Source: Burkholderia sp. 9120
GTDB lineage: Bacteria; Pseudomonadota; Gammaproteobacteria; Burkholderiales; Burkholderiaceae
Assembly (NCBI RefSeq): GCF_000745015.1
Contig: NZ_JQNA01000002.1
Location: 62,001 to 126,000, forward strand
DNA length: 64,000 bases
Reading direction: 5' to 3'
The notes under the pieces were generated by a model that saw only the letters and a list, made by a program, of their open reading frames with translations, searched no databases and was not told the origin of the DNA. Each line of letters opens with the position of its first letter. Within the stretch, counting starts at the first letter, position 1. Made by a program: the position numbers and the translations under genes. Below, in pieces: positions 62,162 through 64,000 of the stretch.

Positions 62162-63910
62162 TCAGGCAGTGGCATCGGCGAGCGGGCGGCTCTCCGCTTC
62201 GGGGATGCGCAGCTTGCGGTACGAGTCGAGTTCGGTCTCGGTGAGCGCCACGACATACGGTTCGACCGCGCGCTTCTCGCTGACCATGCGGCCCGCGTCG
62301 TCCTTGCGCAGATGCGTGTGGCAGAACCAGTCGGCGTCGTTGCGCTGCGGATAGTCGACCCGATGGTGATACAGCCCCCAGCGGCTCTCGGTACGAAACA
62401 GCGACGCCCGCGCGGCCATTTCCGCGCAGTCGCGAATCGCGCGGACTTCGGCGGCGCGCATCAGCTCGTGCGGATGGTTGGCCTTGATCGCGGCGATGTC
62501 GTCGGCGATTTCCGCGAAGCGTTGCAGGCCGATTTCCATCTTGCGCGTGACCTTGGGCGGTTGCAGATAATCGTTGACCATGCGGCGCAGCTTGTATTCC
62601 ACCTGCGAAGGTGCGAGACCGTTGTCGCGTTCGAGCGGCGCATAGATGCGCGCGCGTTCGGCGTCGATCTGTTCCTGATCCAACGCAGCATGCTCGCGAC
62701 CCGCTGCATACGCCGCCGCGTTCTGTCCCGCGAACCAGCCGTACGTGAAAGCGCCGAGCATGTAGTTATGCGGCACGGCGGCCATATCGCCGGCAGCGTA
62801 AAGGCCCGGCACGGTCGTCTCCGCGCGCGCGTTCACATACACGCCCGAGGCGCTGTGGCCGCTGCAGAAACCAATCTCCGAGATATGCATCTCGACCATC
62901 TGTTGACGGTAATCGGTGCCGCGTCCCGCATGGAAACGTCCGCGACTGGGGCGCTCGTTCGTGTGCAGGATCTGCTCGATGGTCTGAATGGTTTCTTCGG
63001 CGAGGTGATCGAGTTTCAGGAACACGGGGCCGTTGCCGCTTTGCAGTTCCTGGTAAAACTCCCACATCATCTGACCGCTCCAGTAGTCGCATTCAATGAA
63101 GCGTTCGCCCTTGCCGTTGGCCGTGAACCCACCCAGCGGGCCGGTCACGTAAGCACACGCAGGGCCGTTATAGTCCTTGATCAACGGGTTGATCTGGAAG
63201 CATTCGAGGTTCGCGAGCGCGGCGCCCGCGTGATAGGCCATCGCATAGCCGTCGCCGGCATTGGTGGGGTTTTCATAAGTGCCCATCAGATAGCCGGACG
63301 CGGGCAGGCCGAGTCGTCCGGCCGCGCCGCACGACAGGATCACCGCCTTGGCGCGCACCACGTAGAAATCCGCGGTACGGCAGTCGAAACCGAGCACGCC
63401 GCACACGTTGCCCTGCGCGTCCTTGAGCAGACGCGTGGCGACGATACGGTTCGTGATCGCCACCCGCGCGCGCTTCAATTGCCGGTACAGCACCTTCTTG
63501 ATGTCGTGGCCTTCGGGCATGGGCAGCACGTACGATCCCATGTGATGCACTTTCTTCACCGCATAGTCGCCGGTGCCGTCCTTCTCGAACTTCACGCCCC
63601 AGCGATCCAGTTCCTCGATGGTCTTGAAGCTGTGTTTCGCGTACGCATAGACCGCTTCCTGATCGACGATACCGTCGTTGGCGATCGTGATTTCGCGTGT
63701 GTATTGCTCGGGCGTCGCGTGGCCGGGAATCACCGCGTTGTTCAGGCCGTCCATGCCCATCGAAATCGCGCCGCTGCGCTTGACGTGTGCTTTTTCCAGC
63801 AGCAGCACCTTGAGGCCGGGATTCGCTTCCTTCGCCTTGACGGCGGCCATCGGGCCCGCCGTGCCGCCGCCGACGATCACGATGTCGTAGTCGAGTACAT
63901 GGGTAATCAT
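62162..63910 (-). CDS. AprA-like FAD flavoprotein (fumarate reductase/APS reductase alpha-like)
   Basis: Flavoprotein of 582 residues. FAD motif IVGGGTAGP at residues 12-20, with KAHVKRSGAISMGMDGLNNA after it, is very like AprA of APS reductase. It is shorter than classical AprA (about 650-670). The second FAD part is GVYVNARAETTVPGLYAAGD. ATG overlaps an upstream gene by ATGA. Together with the ferredoxin it forms an AprAB-like pair. The substrate is unknown; true APS reductase is doubtful because sat and qmo genes are not seen here. Confidence 0.85.
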   Translation of the reverse strand: MITHVLDYDIVIVGGGTAGPMAAVKAKEANPGLKVLLLEKAHVKRSGAISMGMDGLNNAVIPGHATPEQYTREITIANDGIVDQEAVYAYAKHSFKTIEELDRWGVKFEKDGTGDYAVKKVHHMGSYVLPMPEGHDIKKVLYRQLKRARVAITNRIVATRLLKDAQGNVCGVLGFDCRTADFYVVRAKAVILSCGAAGRLGLPASGYLMGTYENPTNAGDGYAMAYHAGAALANLECFQINPLIKDYNGPACAYVTGPLGGFTANGKGERFIECDYWSGQMMWEFYQELQSGNGPVFLKLDHLAEETIQTIEQILHTNERPSRGRFHAGRGTDYRQQMVEMHISEIGFCSGHSASGVYVNARAETTVPGLYAAGDMAAVPHNYMLGAFTYGWFAGQNAAAYAAGREHAALDQEQIDAERARIYAPLERDNGLAPSQVEYKLRRMVNDYLQPPKVTRKMEIGLQRFAEIADDIAAIKANHPHELMRAAEVRAIRDCAEMAARASLFRTESRWGLYHHRVDYPQRNDADWFCHTHLRKDDAGRMVSEKRAVEPYVVALTETELDSYRKLRIPEAESRPLADATA

Positions 63911-64000
63911 GGTGCTGTCCTGGTTGCGTCGGGTTTGACCGTGTGGTCGGCGCCGGCCGTCCTGTCCCGGTCGACCCGCAGCCGGTACTGGAACGCGTCG
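63907..64000 (-). CDS. C-terminal end of an upstream gene (5' part outside window)
   Basis: In the reverse strand one frame reads DAFQYRLRVDRDRTAGADHT and then KPDATRTAP to TGA at 63907-63909. It overlaps the AprA-like ATG by 4 bp in the usual coupled way, so it is probably the preceding gene of the operon. Too little is seen for a family call. Confidence 0.5.
   Translation of the reverse strand, partial: DAFQYRLRVDRDRTAGADHTVKPDATRTAP

Noticed and set aside
62162..63910. Assignment as true APS reductase (aprA)
   Set aside because: The protein is shorter than AprA, the ferredoxin is shorter than AprB, and no sat or qmo genes are nearby.

Overview
The window looks like a chromosomal segment of a Burkholderiaceae bacterium, most likely Paraburkholderia. 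GC content is high, GC-rich third codon positions are strong, IclR, LysR and MocR regulators are abundant, and the sulfonate genes resemble those known from Cupriavidus and Burkholderia. This is judged from gene content only; no search was run.

Positions 1-19755 hold a C2-sulfonate catabolic supercluster. It contains pta and xsc (sulfoacetaldehyde to acetyl phosphate plus sulfite, then acetyl-CoA), tauABC with a divergent MocR-type TauR, and two overlapping IclR regulators divergent from a GMC flavoprotein dehydrogenase and an MHS-family transporter (candidate isethionate branch). It ends with sauR-sauS-sauT-sauU (sulfoacetate uptake, CoA activation, reduction to sulfoacetaldehyde). All branches meet at Xsc. 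No taurine deaminating enzyme, sulfite exporter or sulfite dehydrogenase is in the window. A beta-hydroxyacid dehydrogenase and a LysR/SDR pair follow (19771-22571).

Positions 22.6-35.9 kb form a patchy accessory zone with visible gene decay. One pseudogene is broken by a 7-bp tandem duplication, a TetR gene carries an in-frame amber stop, and fragments of a LysR-like and a GNAT protein remain. There is also a MITE-like element, an extra lspA, several single hydrolases, and a glycosyltransferase-like/sulfotransferase pair. Positions 35.9-43.7 kb carry a redox/HxlR/DoxX group, a diguanylate cyclase, a beta-propeller lipoprotein, an FtrA-like regulator with a rhodanese, and a lone solute-binding protein.

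Positions 44079-51950 are the most novel part: a tight cluster that looks like a small-molecule (modified amino acid) biosynthetic operon. In order it encodes a GHMP kinase resembling L-threonine kinase, a cysteine-synthase-fold PLP enzyme, an ATP-grasp ligase fused to an argininosuccinate-lyase-like domain, a 10-formyl-THF-type formyltransferase, a LysE exporter, a DTD2/GEK1-type D-aminoacyl-tRNA deacylase (an archaeal/plant family) and a convergent AraC regulator. A divergent MurA paralogue, a LysR regulator and a 1178-residue fused CydDC-like ABC exporter follow.

Positions 58.4-64 kb return to sulfur. An SBP56/methanethiol-oxidase gene with a membrane-protein partner converges on an operon coding for an AprA-like flavoprotein, a 2[4Fe-4S] ferredoxin, a HEAT-repeat protein with an in-frame 9-bp tandem repeat, and a DUF971 protein. 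No rRNA, tRNA, CRISPR array or intact transposase was seen.
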